From JAYPEY01 sp964519245 (GTDB taxonomy: Bacteria > Verrucomicrobiota > Verrucomicrobiia > Limisphaerales > JAYPEY01): DNA of 7,293 nt. The stretch covers positions 1 through 7,293 of the forward strand of contig CAZFLK010000239.1 of NCBI GenBank assembly GCA_964519245.1. The letters run 5' to 3'. A program made the translations under genes and the position numbers. Shown in pieces: positions 5,486 to 7,293 of the stretch (the stretch's first letter is position 1; each line of letters begins with the position of its first letter). The notes beneath the pieces are model-generated. The model ran no database searches. It saw nothing but the letters and a program-made list of their open reading frames with translations, and was not told where the DNA came from.

Positions 5486-7293
5486 CTAGGAAGCCTTCTT
5501 CTTCTTCCGACGTGTCAACGCCTTGTCCAACCGCTTGATGGCGAAGCGGATTTTGCGTTCCAGAAACTCCTGATCCTTGACCTCCTCCACCTTCGCCCCG
5601 GTCCAGTCCGTCACGTAAAACGTGTCGATCGCCGCCCCCTTCTCCGTGGAAATGCGGGCGACATCAATTGAGAATCCCAGTTCATTCAATGCGTTCGAGA
5701 TGAAGTAGAGCAGGCCCACGCGGTCCTCCGTCTCCACGTCCACGATCGTGTGTGTCTTGGAGGATTGATTGTCGAATCGCAACACGGTTTCAATTCGCTC
5801 ATCTTCCAACGCCTGGTAGATCGGCGGAATGTACTTCCGCTCCACAATCATCTTCGAGAAGTCCACTTCCAGGCGACCGCTGAGGGATTCCGTCAGGATT
5901 TCTTCCGCGTGCTCCTTGGCCTTCTTGGTCGCCAACCCTCCCGAGTCGGCGTCAATGACCTCGAAACTGTCGAGTGAAATGCCGTCCGAGCGGGAGTAGA
6001 TGTGCGCGCCATGAATGTTGAGCCCCGCCGCGGACAAGGCCCCGGCGGTTTTGACGAACAGGCCCAACCGGTCCCAGGTGCAGATCTTGAACTCCGTGAA
6101 ACCGCGATCCGGCTCGTTGTGCCAGTAGACCACGGGTTCCAAGGCCCGGTCTTCCGTGGTCAACTGCAGGTGCATGAACTGATGGGCCAATGCCAGGTCG
6201 CGACAGATTACTTCCGCGTTGTGGATATGAAAATACCGCTCGGGAAAATGCGTGAAGGCTCCGTCAATCTCATCATCCGAGAACGTCCGCGGCGCCAATT
6301 GACGGACTTCATCCCGCAACCTTTGCCTCTGCTTCTCCGCAGCCATCAGGAAATCCGTGCCGCCCGAGACCTTCATGGAGGTCAGATGATACAGGGTCGT
6401 CAACAACCCGTCCTTGAAGCCGTTCCACAGGTCGCGGCTTGTGCCGAGGGAATCCGACACCGTCAGCAAGGTGAGCATCCGCAGTTGATCCGCGTTTTCC
6501 ACAAACGCGGCGAATTGATCGATCACGTCCGGATCGTAGAGATCACGCTGCTGCGAGACCCGGACCATGGCCAGATGTTCGTCCACCAGCCACTTCAACT
6601 GCGTCACCCGCCGGTCGCTCAAACCGATGCGCTTCCCAACCGATTCCGCAATCCGGCCGCCGGCGTCGGAATGATCCCCCGTATGCAGCGCCTTGCCGGC
6701 GTCATGCAGCAGCAACGCGAGATACAGCACATAGGGCCTCTCCAAATCCGCGAAAATTCCCGCGTAGTTCTTGTGCGGCTCCCCCTTGGCCTGCCAGATG
6801 GCGTCCAACTCCTTGAGACACATCAAGGTATGCTCATCGGCCGCGTACTGATGAAAGAACTCATGCTGCACCAGACACGTCAGTTTCCCGAACTCCGGAA
6901 TGTACTTACCCAGAAAATCCGTGTCGTGCATCATCCGCAGGATCCCCCCCACGTTGCCGCGCTCGTTCAAAATCTCGCGGAAGGTCTCGTGCACATGCGG
7001 ATCCGACAAGAACTTGCGGTTCACCAACCGCAAGCTCTCCCGAATCAGTTGAAACAGGTCCGGATGCAATTCCAAACCACGCTGCTGCGCATGCAGGAAC
7101 ACGCGCATCAACCTGCGGGGCTGCTCCTTGAACACACGCTTGGACTGGGCGTGAATAAATCCGTTCAGAAACCTGAATCCGTCCACCTTCACCTCGTTCG
7201 CCTCGTCGCGCCGCTGCTGCATCAGACGCCGAAAACTCGGCGTCCGGCGGGCCTGCGGCCGCAGGGCCAAACGCTGCTCCAGGTTGCGCGTCA
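5486..7293 (-). CDS. glnD: Bifunctional [protein-PII] uridylyltransferase/uridylyl-removing enzyme GlnD (5' end outside window)
   Basis: About 602 C-terminal residues are visible and the frame is open to the right edge, so roughly the first 290 residues are missing (E. coli GlnD has 890). The missing part would hold the nucleotidyltransferase domain that uridylylates PII. Counting from Leu at 7270-7268 (taken as residue 1), the central helical region has VDGFRFLNGFI (29-39) and FGKLTCLVQHEFFHQY. The HD hydrolase domain, which removes UMP, shows DEHTLM (His147), LLHDAGKALHTGDHS (His189-Asp190, His200) and Asp273. Two ACT domains that sense glutamine follow at about 392-470 (WDRLGLFVKTAGALSAAGLNI) and 506-582 (EDRVGLLYFISNALNELGF). 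The tail is strongly basic (TRRKKKKAS). Its spacing and order match GlnD, which senses nitrogen status and sets PII, and through it glutamine synthetase. The two ACT domains after an HD domain distinguish it from RelA/SpoT and other HD proteins. It converges on mfd with a 31-bp gap. Promoter and start are not in the window. Confidence 0.94.
   Translation of the reverse strand, partial: TRNLEQRLALRPQARRTPSFRRLMQQRRDEANEVKVDGFRFLNGFIHAQSKRVFKEQPRRLMRVFLHAQQRGLELHPDLFQLIRESLRLVNRKFLSDPHVHETFREILNERGNVGGILRMMHDTDFLGKYIPEFGKLTCLVQHEFFHQYAADEHTLMCLKELDAIWQAKGEPHKNYAGIFADLERPYVLYLALLLHDAGKALHTGDHSDAGGRIAESVGKRIGLSDRRVTQLKWLVDEHLAMVRVSQQRDLYDPDVIDQFAAFVENADQLRMLTLLTVSDSLGTSRDLWNGFKDGLLTTLYHLTSMKVSGGTDFLMAAEKQRQRLRDEVRQLAPRTFSDDEIDGAFTHFPERYFHIHNAEVICRDLALAHQFMHLQLTTEDRALEPVVYWHNEPDRGFTEFKICTWDRLGLFVKTAGALSAAGLNIHGAHIYSRSDGISLDSFEVIDADSGGLATKKAKEHAEEILTESLSGRLEVDFSKMIVERKYIPPIYQALEDERIETVLRFDNQSSKTHTIVDVETEDRVGLLYFISNALNELGFSIDVARISTEKGAAIDTFYVTDWTGAKVEEVKDQEFLERKIRFAIKRLDKALTRRKKKKAS

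Noticed and set aside
5460..5486. A hairpin in the convergent gap between mfd and glnD that could be a shared terminator
   Set aside because: The best stem is AACCG/CGGTT with a 10-nt loop, extendable only with a 3-nt bulge, and there is no T-run on either side. It is too weak to call.
5487..5513. CTT-repeat-like tract near the glnD stop
   Set aside because: It is simply the Lys codons of the basic GlnD tail, not a microsatellite.

Overview
The window is chromosomal housekeeping sequence from a GC-rich bacterium. By eye it is clearly above half G+C, with strong G/C third-position preference in every gene. The small phosphocarrier protein has both the His of HPr and the Ser-47 site used by HPr kinase. 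It sits near a Ser/Thr kinase carrying an FHA domain, a lone receiver protein, TrmL, Mfd and GlnD. The HPr sequence style (the NGKSIMGLMML block) resembles what I know from Verrucomicrobiota and other PVC-group bacteria. That assignment is an inference from protein style, not a measured phylogeny.

Layout. Positions 1-1751 are all on the minus strand and read, in transcription order, HPr phosphocarrier (1751-1482), tRNA 2'-O-methyltransferase TrmL (1413-931), a single-domain response regulator (900-535) and an FHA-domain Ser/Thr protein kinase whose 3' part runs off the left edge (459-1). A divergent spacer of 118 bp (1752-1869) separates this block from mfd (1870-5454, plus strand), the transcription-repair coupling factor, which is complete and fills half of the window. 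A 31-bp gap separates mfd from a convergent gene, glnD (minus strand, 5486 to the right edge), which lacks its N-terminal nucleotidyltransferase part because the window ends. The sequence is gene-dense and no stretch above 300 bp lacks a gene.

How the genes relate. Mfd and TrmL are core information-processing enzymes. HPr, the receiver protein, the FHA kinase and GlnD are all signalling proteins (His/Ser phosphorylation, Asp phosphorylation, Ser/Thr phosphorylation, PII uridylylation), so the neighbourhood mixes four regulatory chemistries. Only the receiver and the kinase are close enough to suggest a functional pair. Their shared promoter is predicted just after trmL.

I found no mobile element, CRISPR array, RNA gene or previously undescribed system. 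The points worth a second look are the altered FHA phosphopeptide-binding motifs, two promoter-like sites with superimposed dyad symmetry, the non-ATG start of mfd, the uncertain start of hpr, and two insertions in Mfd.
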